Of a stretch of DNA of 64,000 nt, positions 48,037 to 58,058 are shown one piece after another (position 1 is the stretch's first letter; each line of letters begins with the position of its first letter). The translations under genes were made by a program, and so were the position numbers. This stretch comes from Flavobacteriaceae bacterium (lineage in GTDB: Bacteria; Bacteroidota; Bacteroidia; Flavobacteriales; Flavobacteriaceae). The DNA lies in the NCBI GenBank assembly GCA_013214065.1, contig JABSPK010000005.1:264745-328744 (forward strand), in the 5' to 3' direction. The notes beneath the pieces are model-generated. The model was given only the letters and a program-made list of their open reading frames with translations. It searched no databases and was not told the DNA's origin.

Positions 48037-49947
48037 ATGCTCAACGTACACGATCTTTCGGTTTCTTTTGGTGGTGAATACCTCTTCGAGTCCATTTCGT
48101 TTCGGCTGAACGGGGGCGACCGCGTCGGATTAATTGGTAAGAATGGGGCGGGTAAATCGACCTTGTTGAAACTGTTGAGCAAGGAAATGGAAGCGGATAC
48201 CGGCACCATCGCCTCCGACAAGCAAGTAGCCATCGGCTTTTTGAAACAGGATATCGATTTCGTCTTTGGCCGTACCGTTTTGGATGAGGCCTACCAGGCT
48301 TTTGGGGCTATCAAGGCCCTCGAGGCGCAATTGGAAAAAATCAACACCGATCTGGCCGAACGTACCGACTATGAAAGTGAAGGCTATCATCAGCTGATGG
48401 TTGACCTCAATGAGGTGACCCATCGCTATGAGATCATCGGGGGATACAATTACCAAGGGGACACTGAAAAGGTGTTACTTGGATTGGGATTCAAGCGTGA
48501 GGATTTCAATAAGCTTACCGATACCTTCTCCGGAGGATGGCGCATGCGGATCGAACTGGCCAAATTGCTGTTACAGCAGAATGACGTTTTGCTTTTGGAT
48601 GAACCGACCAACCACCTTGATATCGAATCGATCATTTGGTTGGAGCAATTTTTGAAGAGCTATGCAGGTGCCGTGGTGCTGGTCTCCCACGACAAAATGT
48701 TCTTGGATAATGTAACCAACCGAACCATCGAGATTTCGCTGGGCAGGATTTACGATTATAACAAACCCTATTCAAAGTTCTTGGAATTGAGGGCCGAGAT
48801 CAAGGAACAGCAGCGAAGTGCCCAGAAAAACCAAGAGAAACAGATACAGCAGACCGAACGGTTGATCGAAAAGTTCAGGGCTAAGGCCAGTAAGGCTTCC
48901 ATGGCGCAGTCCTTGATCAAAAAGTTGGACCGGATCGACCGCATTGAAGTCGATGAGGACGATAGCAGTGTGATGAACCTGCGTTTCCCGGTTTCGATCA
49001 CCCCGGGTAAGGTAGTGGCCGAAGTGGAGGGCCTTTCAAAGCATTATGGGGAAAAAGAGGTGTTGCAACAGATCGATCTGCTTATCGAACGGGGGAGTAA
49101 GACCGCCTTTGTAGGTCAGAACGGGCAGGGCAAAACGACTTTGGCCAAGGTCTTGGTGGGCGAACTTGAGTACACCGGTGGATTGAAGTTGGGCCATAAC
49201 GTGCAATTGGGTTATTTCGCCCAGAACCAATCCGATTATTTGGAGGGCGACAAAACCGTTCTCGACACCATGGTCGATGCCGCCAATGAAAGCAACCGCA
49301 GCAAGGTGCGCGATATCTTGGGTTCTTTCCTATTCCGTGGTGATGATGTCGACAAACAGGTCAAAGTACTGTCAGGTGGCGAACGTAACCGCTTGGCCTT
49401 GGCCAAATTGCTATTGCAACCCTTTAATGTCTTGGTCATGGATGAACCGACCAACCACCTCGACATCAAATCGAAGAACGTATTGAAATCGGCCCTTCGT
49501 AATTTCGAAGGCACCTTGATCTTGGTCTCCCACGATCGTGATTTTCTTCAGGGCCTGTCCAATAAAGTATACGAGTTCAGGGATAAGAAAATCAAGGAAT
49601 ACCTAGGCGATATCGATTTTTATTTGGAGCAGCGCCAACTGGCCGATTTTCGAATGCTGGAGGCTAAAAGGGAAGCAGTGGGATCCAAAAAAGAGCAAGC
49701 TCCGAAAAAGGAGAACGACTACGAACAACAGAAGAAAATCAAGTCGCTGAAAAACAAACTCAGCGGGGTCGAGAAGAAAATAGCCGCCTTGGAGAAGGAA
49801 ATCGCCGAAATGGATCATGAACTTTTGATGAATTACGATGCGACCGTCGCTACGGAAGGCTTCTTTGATGGCTATCACGGAAAAAAAGGGGAGTTGGACG
49901 CATTAATGCAGCAATGGGAAACACTCTCAGAGGCCCTGGAAGGTTAA
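48037..49947 (+). CDS. ABC-F family ATPase (YheS/YdiF-like)
   Basis: 636 residues with two ABC cassettes and no membrane segments. First cassette: Walker A GKNGAGKSTLL and signature FSGGWRMRIELAKLLL; second: GQNGQGKTTLA and LSGGERNRLALAKLLL; both are followed by DEPTNHLDI. The linker between cassettes is a charged helical hairpin; the C-terminal tail (about 540-636) is a lysine-rich coiled coil. Proteins of this build act on the ribosome as translation factors, some giving antibiotic tolerance; the signature resembles the YheS type rather than a known resistance group. Free-standing gene. Confidence 0.93.
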   Translation: MLNVHDLSVSFGGEYLFESISFRLNGGDRVGLIGKNGAGKSTLLKLLSKEMEADTGTIASDKQVAIGFLKQDIDFVFGRTVLDEAYQAFGAIKALEAQLEKINTDLAERTDYESEGYHQLMVDLNEVTHRYEIIGGYNYQGDTEKVLLGLGFKREDFNKLTDTFSGGWRMRIELAKLLLQQNDVLLLDEPTNHLDIESIIWLEQFLKSYAGAVVLVSHDKMFLDNVTNRTIEISLGRIYDYNKPYSKFLELRAEIKEQQRSAQKNQEKQIQQTERLIEKFRAKASKASMAQSLIKKLDRIDRIEVDEDDSSVMNLRFPVSITPGKVVAEVEGLSKHYGEKEVLQQIDLLIERGSKTAFVGQNGQGKTTLAKVLVGELEYTGGLKLGHNVQLGYFAQNQSDYLEGDKTVLDTMVDAANESNRSKVRDILGSFLFRGDDVDKQVKVLSGGERNRLALAKLLLQPFNVLVMDEPTNHLDIKSKNVLKSALRNFEGTLILVSHDRDFLQGLSNKVYEFRDKKIKEYLGDIDFYLEQRQLADFRMLEAKREAVGSKKEQAPKKENDYEQQKKIKSLKNKLSGVEKKIAALEKEIAEMDHELLMNYDATVATEGFFDGYHGKKGELDALMQQWETLSEALEG

Positions 49948-50087
49948 TTTGTAGGATTTCACTTATGTTTACCACAAAAATCGGAAGGTTCTCAACAAGA
50001 ACCCCCGTCTTCACCTAATTTACTTGTTGTTATAGGATAATACGCATTTATTTGTAAGTAAATTCTTAATATTTGAATTTGCTAATC

Positions 50088-50972
50088 ATGAGAAACCTAA
50101 TCGTAATCCTTGTTTGCTTTACCGTGTTCGCGGTTAGGGCCGACGACCAAATCAACGCTAAAGAGCGAAAGATTTTGGTGGAGCTGTTCGAAAGCACCCA
50201 AGGGTCCGATTGGCAGCATCCATGGGATCTCAATGCCAGTGTGTCCAACTGGAAAGGGATCACCCTAGTCGATAAGCATGTGGTTTCGATCAACCTGTTC
50301 AATAATAACCTGAATGGGGTATTGCCCGAAAGCATCGGCAAACTCAAACACTTGACTTATTTGAATCTTGCGTTCAACAACCTGACAGGGACTTTTCCAA
50401 AAACCCTAGTGCAGTTGGAAAACCTCAAGGTGTTGAAGTTGGAAATGAACCGGCTGAAAGGAGAAATCCCAGATCGGATCGGCACCATGAAAAGCCTGGA
50501 GGAAATCTCCCTGTTCAATAACTTCTTGAGTGGGACCCTGCCAGCTAGTTTGGGTGATATCAAGAATCTAAAGGTCTTGAACCTATCGAGCAACAACCTT
50601 AAGGGTGAAATTCCCCAATCGATTGGAAAACTGGCCCAACTCGAGCAACTGGGTTTGTTCGAAAACCGTTTGGAAGGAAGCATTCCAAGCGAGATGGGGC
50701 AATTGAAAAAATTAAAGGAATTGGTTTTGGCCAATAACCAACTGGGCGGTGATATCCCGAAGGAATTCGGTGATCTGGCCAGCCTGAAGATCTTACAGAT
50801 ACAGAACAATCGATTCAAGTCCTTCGAAGGATTGCATCTGATGGATACCAAACAGTTTTTGGTGTTCGATACCGATGACCGTAGCTTGAATCCATATAAA
50901 GAAATCAATCTTCAACCCACCCGTACGCGCATGGCCGATACGAAGTTTGAAGATGTTGACGATAATGAGTAG
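50088..50972 (+). CDS. Secreted leucine-rich-repeat protein, plant-type repeats
   Basis: About 294 residues. A signal peptide (MRNLIVILVCFTVFAVRA) is followed by a cap (ERKILVELFESTQGSDWQHPWDLN) and six to seven 24-residue LRRs of the plant type, e.g. LPESIGKLKHLTYLNLAFNN and IPQSIGKLAQLEQLGLFEN, with the GxIP motif. No C-terminal kinase or sorting domain is seen. It may bind a surface ligand. The ATG at 50088 is chosen because it starts the signal peptide. Flanked by a terminator at 51000. The plant-like repeat type is common in Bacteroidota, so recent transfer is not implied. Confidence 0.87.
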   Translation: MRNLIVILVCFTVFAVRADDQINAKERKILVELFESTQGSDWQHPWDLNASVSNWKGITLVDKHVVSINLFNNNLNGVLPESIGKLKHLTYLNLAFNNLTGTFPKTLVQLENLKVLKLEMNRLKGEIPDRIGTMKSLEEISLFNNFLSGTLPASLGDIKNLKVLNLSSNNLKGEIPQSIGKLAQLEQLGLFENRLEGSIPSEMGQLKKLKELVLANNQLGGDIPKEFGDLASLKILQIQNNRFKSFEGLHLMDTKQFLVFDTDDRSLNPYKEINLQPTRTRMADTKFEDVDDNE

Positions 50973-50999
50973 TTAGTTATACTTTAGTTTGTTTGGTTC

Positions 51000-51028
51000 G
51001 GGGACGCAGAGGTGTGTCCCCTTTTTTT
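51000..51028 (+). terminator. Terminator after the LRR gene
   Basis: 6-bp stem GGGGAC/GTCCCC with a ten-base loop, then a T-run. Confidence 0.85.
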
Positions 51029-51097
51029 GTTTCATACTTTCCCCAGAACCGCTCAACATTTATGAAATATTTAACCAAGACCCCTTTCGCAAGGCAA

Positions 51098-51105
51098 TAG
51101 CTTTG
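51098..51105 (+). promoter_or_regulatory. -7 box of the RND efflux operon
   Basis: TAGCTTTG, perfect TAnnTTTG, 23 bases before the adaptor start. Confidence 0.5.
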
Positions 51106-51127
51106 CACAGAAACTAATCAACCGCGC

Positions 51128-52264
51128 ATGCGTAAGACAATTATTTCAGTGCTATTGGGTCTTTTGGTGATCGCATTGGCCTTTTATGGGGCCCAGGCCA
51201 TTGCCGATAGTAAGGAAGATCGAAGGCCGAAACCGCAAAAGGTGGTCAAGACCGTTTTCGTTGATACCGTATCGAACGGGGCAGTACCGATTGTCGTACC
51301 CGCCAATGGCAATTTGGTAGCCAAGAAAAGGGTCGAACTCTATGCTGAGGTTCAAGGCGTCTTTCGGCCGGGCAGCCAATTGTTCAAGACGGGGCAAGCC
51401 TATCGCAGCGGTCAGACCTTGATCCGAATCGACGCTTCCGAATATTTTGCCAGTGTGCAATCGGCAAAGAGCAACCTCTACAATCTGATTACCTCCATCA
51501 TGCCGGACCTCCAATTGGATTATCCTGAACATTTTCCGAAATGGCAGGCGTATCTGGCCGGTTTCGATTTGGAAAAGGCCACACCCGAATTGCCCGAAAC
51601 CACCTCCGAAAAGGAGAAATACTTCATTACGGGCCGCGGCATTTTCAGTAGTTATTACAACGTCAAGAACCTCGAACAGCGGCTCTCGAAATATACGATT
51701 TACGCCCCTTTTAGCGGAGTATTGACCGAGGCTTTGGTGACCGAGGGCACTTTGGTTCGGGCCGGTCAAAAATTGGGGGAATATATCGAGACCGGAACCT
51801 ACGAACTTGAAGTGGCCATTAGTAAATCGTATGCGGACTTTTTAAAAGTCGGGGAGCAAGTGCGTCTTTCGAATTTGGAAAAGACCGAATACTTTATGGG
51901 TAAGGTGGTTCGGATCAACGGGCGTGTCGATCAAGCATCCCAAACGATTACGGCCTTTATCGAAGTCTCGGGCGACACCTTGAAAGAAGGCCAGTATCTT
52001 GAGGCGAACCTCAATGCGAAGAACGAGTCGAACGCCATTGAAATCGACCGTTCGTTGTTGTTGGAAGACGACCGCATCTTCGTGGTCCGTGATTCCATTT
52101 TAGATCTCATCGAGGTAACCCCGGTCTACTTCTCCGATAAGAAAGTGGTCTTGAAGAACGTACCCGATGGGGAGACCATTGTGTCAAGACCCATTGCAGG
52201 CGGCTACGCCGGGATGTTGGTGAAGGTATACGGAGCTGAAGAAAAAGAAACGGCCGCGGAATGA
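51128..52264 (+). CDS. RND efflux periplasmic adaptor (membrane fusion protein)
   Basis: 378 residues, links the inner-membrane pump to the outer-membrane channel. N-terminal membrane anchor/signal (about 5-26), the barrel-sandwich text VVPANGNLVAKKRVELYAEVQG, a short helical hairpin, YTIYAPFSGVLTEALVTEGTLV (second lipoyl half) and the beta-barrel part. First gene of the triplet; its stop overlaps the pump start by 4 bases. Confidence 0.94.
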   Translation: MRKTIISVLLGLLVIALAFYGAQAIADSKEDRRPKPQKVVKTVFVDTVSNGAVPIVVPANGNLVAKKRVELYAEVQGVFRPGSQLFKTGQAYRSGQTLIRIDASEYFASVQSAKSNLYNLITSIMPDLQLDYPEHFPKWQAYLAGFDLEKATPELPETTSEKEKYFITGRGIFSSYYNVKNLEQRLSKYTIYAPFSGVLTEALVTEGTLVRAGQKLGEYIETGTYELEVAISKSYADFLKVGEQVRLSNLEKTEYFMGKVVRINGRVDQASQTITAFIEVSGDTLKEGQYLEANLNAKNESNAIEIDRSLLLEDDRIFVVRDSILDLIEVTPVYFSDKKVVLKNVPDGETIVSRPIAGGYAGMLVKVYGAEEKETAAE

Positions 52265-55200
52265 AAAAGGTAATCGCATATTTTATCAAGTATCATGTTG
52301 CCGTCAACGTGATCATTATCTCCTTTTTCATTTTCGGGATCGTTGGCGCCTTGTCACTCAAATCCTCCTTTTTTCCCCTTACCGAATCGAAAAACGTATT
52401 GATCAATATCACCTATCCCGGAGCCTCTCCACAAGAAATCGAGGAAGGGATCGTGTTGAAGATCGAAGACAACCTCAAAGGTTTGCAAGGGGTCGATCGG
52501 GTGACGTCGACATCACGGGAAAACTCCGGATCGATCAATGTTGAGATCGAAAAAGGCTATGATATTGATTTCATGTTGCTCGAGGTCAAGAACGCCGTGG
52601 ATCGGGTACCTACCTTTCCGACGGGTATGGAGCCCTTGGTGGTCTCGAAACTGGAAGCGGTCAGACAGACCATAAGTTTCGCGGTCAGTGGGGAACAAAT
52701 TTCCTTGGCGACCCTCAAACAAATTGGGAGACAGGTCGAAAACGACCTCAGGGGTATCGAAGGTATTTCGCAAATCGCCATTTCGGGCTATCCGGAAGAA
52801 GAAATCGAGATCGCCGTCAATGAGAACAACCTCTTGGCCTATAACATCTCCTTTAATGAAGTGGCCCAAGCCGTTGCCAACGCCAATCTGTTGGTGACCG
52901 GAGGGAATATCAAGACCAGTGCCGAAGAATATTTGATCCGGGCCAATAACCGTTCGTATTATGGTAAGGAACTTTCGAATTTGATCGTTCGTGGCGATGC
53001 CTCAGGGCGAACCATCCGATTGAAGGACGTGGCCGAGATCAGGGATCGTTTTTCCGAAACCCCCAATGCCTCTTATTACAATCAAGACCTTTCGGTCAGC
53101 GTTACCGTGACCAGTACGAATACCGAAGATTTGATCGGTTCCGCAGAAAATGTAAAAGCCTATATCGAAGAGTTCAACCAGAAATACAACAATGTACAAT
53201 TGAACGTGGTCAGTGACCTTTCGACCACCTTGACCCAACGTACGCAACTGTTGACCGAGAATGCGATCATGGGGATGATCTTAGTACTCATTTTCCTGTC
53301 GTTGTTCCTCAATACGCGACTGGCTTTTTGGGTGGCATTCGGTTTACCGGTGGCCTTTTTGGGGATGTTCATTTTCGCTCCCATGCTGAATGTGACCATC
53401 AACGTATTGTCGTTGTTCGGTATGATCATCGTCATCGGTATTTTGGTGGATGATGGCATCGTGATCGCCGAAAACATCTACCAGCATTATGAAAAGGGTA
53501 AGAAACCGATCCAGGCGGCCATTGACGGAACTATGGAGGTGATACCACCGATCGTTTCGGCCATCGTGACCACGATTTTGGCGTTTTCGATCTTTTTGTT
53601 CCTGGATGGACGTATCGGGGATTTCTTTGGGGAGGTTTCCGTCATCGTAATCTTGACCCTGGTGGTTTCGCTGGTGGAAGCTTTGATCATTTTACCGGCA
53701 CACTTGGCTCATTCCAAGGCCCTCCGCAAACAGAACGACCGTCCGAAAACCGGGATCGCCCGAATGTTTTCCAAACTGCGATCCATCAACAAAATGGGGG
53801 ATCGGGCCATGGGCTGGATGCGCGACACCCTTTACAGTCCTATGCTTCGCTTTGCCTTGCAATACAAGTTGTTGACCTTTTCCTTTTTTGTTTTGGGTCT
53901 GTTTTTGACTTTTGGATCCATCGGGGGCGGGATCATTCGCACCGCATTTTTTCCGCGTATCGCAAGCGACCGGGTCGCGGTCGAACTTCTAATGCCGAAC
54001 GGGACCAATGAAAAGGTGACCGATTCGATCATCAGCTTGATCCAAGAAAAGGCCGTGATCGTCAATCAAGAGTTGACCGAACAATATTTGCAAGGAAGTG
54101 ATAAGCAACTCTTCAAGAACATGATCAAAAATGTGGGTCCCGGTTCATCGGCGGCCACCTTGGTCATCAACTTATTACCAGGTGAAGAACGCCCCGATGC
54201 GGTGCGGTCCGATGTCGTGACCAGTAGGTTACGCGAATTGGTAGGGCCCGTTTTCGGTGTCGAGAGCTTGATTTATGGATCAGGGGGTAATTTTGGGGGA
54301 GACCCCGTCGCGGTCGCCCTTTTGGGAAACAATATCCAGGAGTTGAAAGCGGCCAAGGCCGAATTGAAGACGGCTATGGTCGGCAATTCGCTGTTAAAGG
54401 ATGTGGCTGATAACGATCCAGCGGGTATCAAGGAAATCCAGTTGGAACTCAAGGAAAATGCCTACCTCCTGGGCTTGGACCTTCGCAATGTCATGAACCA
54501 GGTACGTGCCGGCTTTTTCGGAACCCAAGCACAACGCTTCCAACGCGGGCAAGACGAAATCAGGGTTTGGGTCCGCTATGACCGCTCGAATCGTTCATCG
54601 ATTACCGATTTGGATGAAATGAGGATCGCTACCCCTTCTGGAGCGCGGATCCCTTTGAAAGAGATCGCTGAGTACAGCATCCAACGCGGTGACGTGGCCA
54701 TCAACCACTTGGACGGCCAGCGTGAAATCCGGTTAACGGCCGATCTGAAAGATCCCGACAATACCAGTGCCCCGGATATTTTAACCTGGATCAGAACGGA
54801 GGTAATGCCTGAGATCCAATCGAAATACCCTAGTGTCATGGCCTCCTACGAAGGCCAGAACAGGGAACGCAACAAGCTGATGGATTCCTTGAATTTCGTT
54901 GGCTTGGTAGTGTTGTTTTTGATTTACATCACCATTGCCTTCACATTTCGAAGCTTCAGCCAACCGTTGCTATTGTTGCTATTGGTGCCTTTTAGTTTGA
55001 CAGCGGTTTCATGGGGGCATTGGATCCATGGCTTTCCGATTAACATCCTCTCCATGTTGGGGATCATCGCCTTGATCGGGATCATGGTCAACGATGGACT
55101 GGTCCTCATCGGCAAGTTCAACAACAACCTGAGGGAAGGTCTGTCCTTCGATGATGCGATCTTCGAGGCGGGTCGATCCCGCTTCAGGGCTATTTTCCTG

Positions 55201-55551
55201 ACTTCGATTACGACCATCGCCGGTTTGGCACCTTTGCTTTTGGAAAAAAGCCGTCAAGCACAGTTTTTAAAGCCTATGGCCATTTCCATTGCTTATGGCA
55301 TCGGGTTCGCGACCTTGCTGACCCTGGTTATGTTACCCATATTCCTTTCGTTCAGTAATAGTGTGAAGGTGTCGACAAAATGGCTGATTACCGGAAATAA
55401 GGTAAGCAAGGAAGAAGTCGAACGCGCCATTAAGGAACAGCTTGAAGAAGAAGACCATCCCACGGAAACAGCGACACCAAAATTGAACGGCCATCATGGC
55501 CATACGACGGTTGCCGACCAACCGGAAGAAGAATTTGAAGAACTTGTTTGA
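52261..55551 (+). CDS. RND-family efflux pump, hydrophobe/amphiphile type
   Basis: 1,096 residues, inner-membrane proton-driven exporter of the AcrB/MexF class. N-terminal helix, porter domains, then TM2-6 with the conserved FGMIIVIGILVDDGIVIAEN segment (the Asp-Asp pair of the proton relay in TM4) and TM8-12 with GIMVNDGLVLIGKFN. The C-terminus adds about 55 residues with histidines (HHGH). It overlaps the adaptor stop by 4 bases, and the channel gene begins 1 base after its stop. Substrate cannot be told from sequence; drugs or envelope lipids are both possible. Confidence 0.95.
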   Translation: MKKVIAYFIKYHVAVNVIIISFFIFGIVGALSLKSSFFPLTESKNVLINITYPGASPQEIEEGIVLKIEDNLKGLQGVDRVTSTSRENSGSINVEIEKGYDIDFMLLEVKNAVDRVPTFPTGMEPLVVSKLEAVRQTISFAVSGEQISLATLKQIGRQVENDLRGIEGISQIAISGYPEEEIEIAVNENNLLAYNISFNEVAQAVANANLLVTGGNIKTSAEEYLIRANNRSYYGKELSNLIVRGDASGRTIRLKDVAEIRDRFSETPNASYYNQDLSVSVTVTSTNTEDLIGSAENVKAYIEEFNQKYNNVQLNVVSDLSTTLTQRTQLLTENAIMGMILVLIFLSLFLNTRLAFWVAFGLPVAFLGMFIFAPMLNVTINVLSLFGMIIVIGILVDDGIVIAENIYQHYEKGKKPIQAAIDGTMEVIPPIVSAIVTTILAFSIFLFLDGRIGDFFGEVSVIVILTLVVSLVEALIILPAHLAHSKALRKQNDRPKTGIARMFSKLRSINKMGDRAMGWMRDTLYSPMLRFALQYKLLTFSFFVLGLFLTFGSIGGGIIRTAFFPRIASDRVAVELLMPNGTNEKVTDSIISLIQEKAVIVNQELTEQYLQGSDKQLFKNMIKNVGPGSSAATLVINLLPGEERPDAVRSDVVTSRLRELVGPVFGVESLIYGSGGNFGGDPVAVALLGNNIQELKAAKAELKTAMVGNSLLKDVADNDPAGIKEIQLELKENAYLLGLDLRNVMNQVRAGFFGTQAQRFQRGQDEIRVWVRYDRSNRSSITDLDEMRIATPSGARIPLKEIAEYSIQRGDVAINHLDGQREIRLTADLKDPDNTSAPDILTWIRTEVMPEIQSKYPSVMASYEGQNRERNKLMDSLNFVGLVVLFLIYITIAFTFRSFSQPLLLLLLVPFSLTAVSWGHWIHGFPINILSMLGIIALIGIMVNDGLVLIGKFNNNLREGLSFDDAIFEAGRSRFRAIFLTSITTIAGLAPLLLEKSRQAQFLKPMAISIAYGIGFATLLTLVMLPIFLSFSNSVKVSTKWLITGNKVSKEEVERAIKEQLEEEDHPTETATPKLNGHHGHTTVADQPEEEFEELV

Positions 55552-55552
55552 C

Positions 55553-56866
55553 ATGTTGAGATCCCTCCTATCGCTATTGATATGTTTGGTTTGTAGTACC
55601 GTTTTCGGCCAAGAGCAGTTGACCAAAGACGAAGCGGTCAAACTGACCCTTGAGAATAATTTCGGTATCGTTATCGCGAATAACAATGTCAAGATCGCCG
55701 AAAACAACAAAGCCTTGTTGAATTCGAATTTCTTGCCTTCGTTGACCGGTAATGCCGGGGCCAGCTATGACAAGAACAACCAAGAAGCGACCTTTCAAGA
55801 TGCCACGGTAAGGGCCATCGATGGGGCCGAGACCACACGTTACAATGCGTCGTTGAATTTGAATTATACCTTATTTGACGGTTTGGGACGTTGGTACGAT
55901 TACAAACGATTGAAGGAAGAATACAACCTCAGTGAACTGCAGGCACGGGAAACGATCGAAACCACGATCATCCAACTGTTCACAGTGTATTTCGAAGCGG
56001 CCCGGATATCGGAGAACATCCAGGTGTTGGAAGAGACCTATGCCAACACCAAAGATCGCTTGCAACGGGCTACCTACAGTTTTGAATATGGGCAGACCAA
56101 CAAACTCGATGTCCTCAACGCCGAGGTCGATTTGGTGAATGACAGCATCAACCTGATGACCGAACGGCAACTCTTTCGAAATACGCAACGCGATTTGAAC
56201 ATCGTATTGAACCGGGAGTTAGAGGAGCGTTTTGCCGTCGATACGATGATTACTTTCCTATCCGAATTGCAGATGGAAGACTACTTGGGCCAGGGGGAGG
56301 CGAACAACGTTCGGATGCTTCAGGCCAAATCGAATATGACCATCAACGATTATACCTTGAAATCGGCCAAATCGGTTTTTTTGCCCACCATTGGGTTGAC
56401 GGGTTCTTACGGGTGGAACGAAGGGAATTTTCCAGCTACCAATTTCTTGGCATCGAGCACCTCGACCGGGGTTTCGGCAGGGGTCAACCTAACATGGAAC
56501 CTTTTTGATGGGGGGCGGGGTATCACCCAGGTGAAGAATGCCCGCATCCTTTTGGAGTCCCAAGATGCGCAACAAAACCAGATCGCCATTGAGGTGAAAA
56601 GGGATATTGCCAATGCCCGGGGTAATTATTATAACCGCTTGCGGGTCTTCCATTTGCAGGAACAGAACGTCATCACGGCCACCGATAACTACAATCGATC
56701 TAACGAACGTTACAAACTGGGGCAGATCACCTCGGTCGAACTCCGTCTCGCCCAAATCAACCTTTTGAATGCCAAGACCAGTAAAAATCTAGCCAAATAC
56801 AATGCGAAATTGGCCGAGTTGCAATTGCTGCAATTGACGGGGCAACTACTGAACGTGACCATTTGA
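55553..56866 (+). CDS. TolC-family outer-membrane efflux channel
   Basis: About 437 residues with a signal peptide (MLRSLLSLLICLVCSTVFGQ). Two long helical repeats characteristic of the TolC barrel-tunnel are visible, with LTKDEAVKLTLENNFGI at the start and ERYKLGQITSVELRLAQINL in the second repeat. The ATG at 55553 is used instead of an earlier start that lies inside the pump gene. Third component of the RND set; the CPXCG gene follows after 1 base. Confidence 0.94.
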   Translation: MLRSLLSLLICLVCSTVFGQEQLTKDEAVKLTLENNFGIVIANNNVKIAENNKALLNSNFLPSLTGNAGASYDKNNQEATFQDATVRAIDGAETTRYNASLNLNYTLFDGLGRWYDYKRLKEEYNLSELQARETIETTIIQLFTVYFEAARISENIQVLEETYANTKDRLQRATYSFEYGQTNKLDVLNAEVDLVNDSINLMTERQLFRNTQRDLNIVLNRELEERFAVDTMITFLSELQMEDYLGQGEANNVRMLQAKSNMTINDYTLKSAKSVFLPTIGLTGSYGWNEGNFPATNFLASSTSTGVSAGVNLTWNLFDGGRGITQVKNARILLESQDAQQNQIAIEVKRDIANARGNYYNRLRVFHLQEQNVITATDNYNRSNERYKLGQITSVELRLAQINLLNAKTSKNLAKYNAKLAELQLLQLTGQLLNVTI

Positions 56867-56867
56867 T

Positions 56868-57050
56868 ATGTTCGAACACTTTTTTCAATGTCCGTATTGC
56901 TGGGAGGAAATCTCGATGTTGTTCGATAGTTCGATACCTCGACAGACCTATGTTGAAGATTGTGAGGTATGCTGCAACCCCATAGAAGTATCCGTGCATT
57001 TCGAGAACCGTGAATTGTATGCTGCAGAAGCCAACGTTCTGGGGCAATAG
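56868..57050 (+). CDS. CPXCG-motif small cysteine-rich protein
   Basis: 60 residues: CPYCWEEI (Cys8, Cys11) and CEVCCNPI (Cys32, Cys35, Cys36) form a treble-clef-like zinc site. It starts 1 base after the TolC stop. Family members are common and of unknown function; a metal sensor or nucleic-acid-binding role is possible. Confidence 0.8.
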   Translation: MFEHFFQCPYCWEEISMLFDSSIPRQTYVEDCEVCCNPIEVSVHFENRELYAAEANVLGQ

Positions 57051-57109
57051 GCTTGGGGTGCTGTCATGTGAATCCTTACCTTGCGACCAACCCCTAAAGG
57101 ATTCTTAAT

Positions 57110-57979
57110 ATGGCCGATGAGGCGCCGAAAGAGTATCATTTACATAAGCACCAACCTTCCAAACTCCAATTGGCGGTGCGCGATTTGGCGCCCTATTTGA
57201 AAAAGCATGGCGACAAGGCCACGAAAGCCCATAGCCATAGTTACTACCAAATCATACTCTTTGCGACCGAAGGGCGGCATTATGTCGACTACGAAGTCGT
57301 ATCCCATACCCGTCATACCGCTTTCGTGTTGCTGCCCGGGCAAATCCACTACTTCTGGCCCGATGCGATGAATGAAGGGCGTATCATTCAATTCAACGAA
57401 CAATTCTTGGCGCGCTTCGATCCGAAGGCAAGGGATGTCATCGAGTATCGACTCTTTAATGAACTGACCCCCGAAAGCTTAACCATTGCAAGACCTGAAT
57501 GGGAAAAGATATGCGGTGTCTTGGATTTGTTGGAGCACGAGATCGCCGATCAGAAAAACGATTACCCGACCCAGAGTTATCACCTTTTGCGGACCTTGAT
57601 CACCTATTTAGAGCGCGCCCAGGAAGTGCAATATGGTGCCATACCTGCCGCTTCCAAAGACTATCGGATGGCTTAAAAATTCAAGCGGTTGATACAGGAT
57701 AAGATTTCGACTTTCCCTGAATTGGCGCAATATGCTGCCTGGATGAACACCAGTACGAAGACCTTGAGCCGGATTTCCAAACGCTATTGGAACGATACCC
57801 CGGCGAATGTCATCAAGAAGCGAAAGATCTTAGAGGCCAAACGGCTATTGGCCAACCGACAGATACAGGTGAAGGAAGTGGGTTATTCCCTAGGTTTTGA
57901 GGAACCCTCGAATTTCAGCAAGTATTTCACAAAAGTGGTCGGAATGCGACCTAAAGAGTTCCAACAACAACTTCCCTAG
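57110..57979 (+). pseudogene. AraC-family regulator interrupted by an in-frame stop
   Basis: The frame reads from an ATG at 57110 through a cupin-like sensor domain (HSHSYYQIILFATEGRHYVDY) to a TAA at 57674-57676 after DYRMA. The same frame then continues KFKRLIQDKISTFPEL into a full AraC HTH (NTSTKTLSRISKRYW, VKEVGYSLGFEEPSNFSKYF) ending at 57979. Intact relatives have about 290 residues with RM-x-L-KFKRL across this point, so a leucine TTA has become TAA, or a readthrough codon exists. The second half could in principle be started at an internal codon, giving a split protein. The stop makes DNA-binding output doubtful. An SDR gene, a likely target, follows. Confidence 0.75.
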
Positions 57980-58004
57980 GCTACCTTTCATTGTCCTTTT
58001 CGTA

Positions 58005-58025
58005 CCATTTTGCAAAACGAAATGG
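58005..58025. repeat. Inverted repeat between the AraC-type gene and the SDR gene
   Basis: Arms CCATTT and AAATGG with a nine-base spacer. It lies 34 bases before the SDR start, a likely operator position; AraC sites are more often direct repeats, so the link is tentative. Confidence 0.35.
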
Positions 58026-58058
58026 GAGGATCTTTGTGGCTACTTCTAAAATTAAAAG

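Noticed and set aside
49987..50003. GGTTCT/AGAACC hairpin after the ABC-F gene
   Set aside because: Short stem and no T-run; not a convincing terminator.
50088..50972. Recent transfer of a plant LRR gene
   Set aside because: Plant-type LRR proteins are widespread in Bacteroidota, and codon use looks like that of neighbouring genes.
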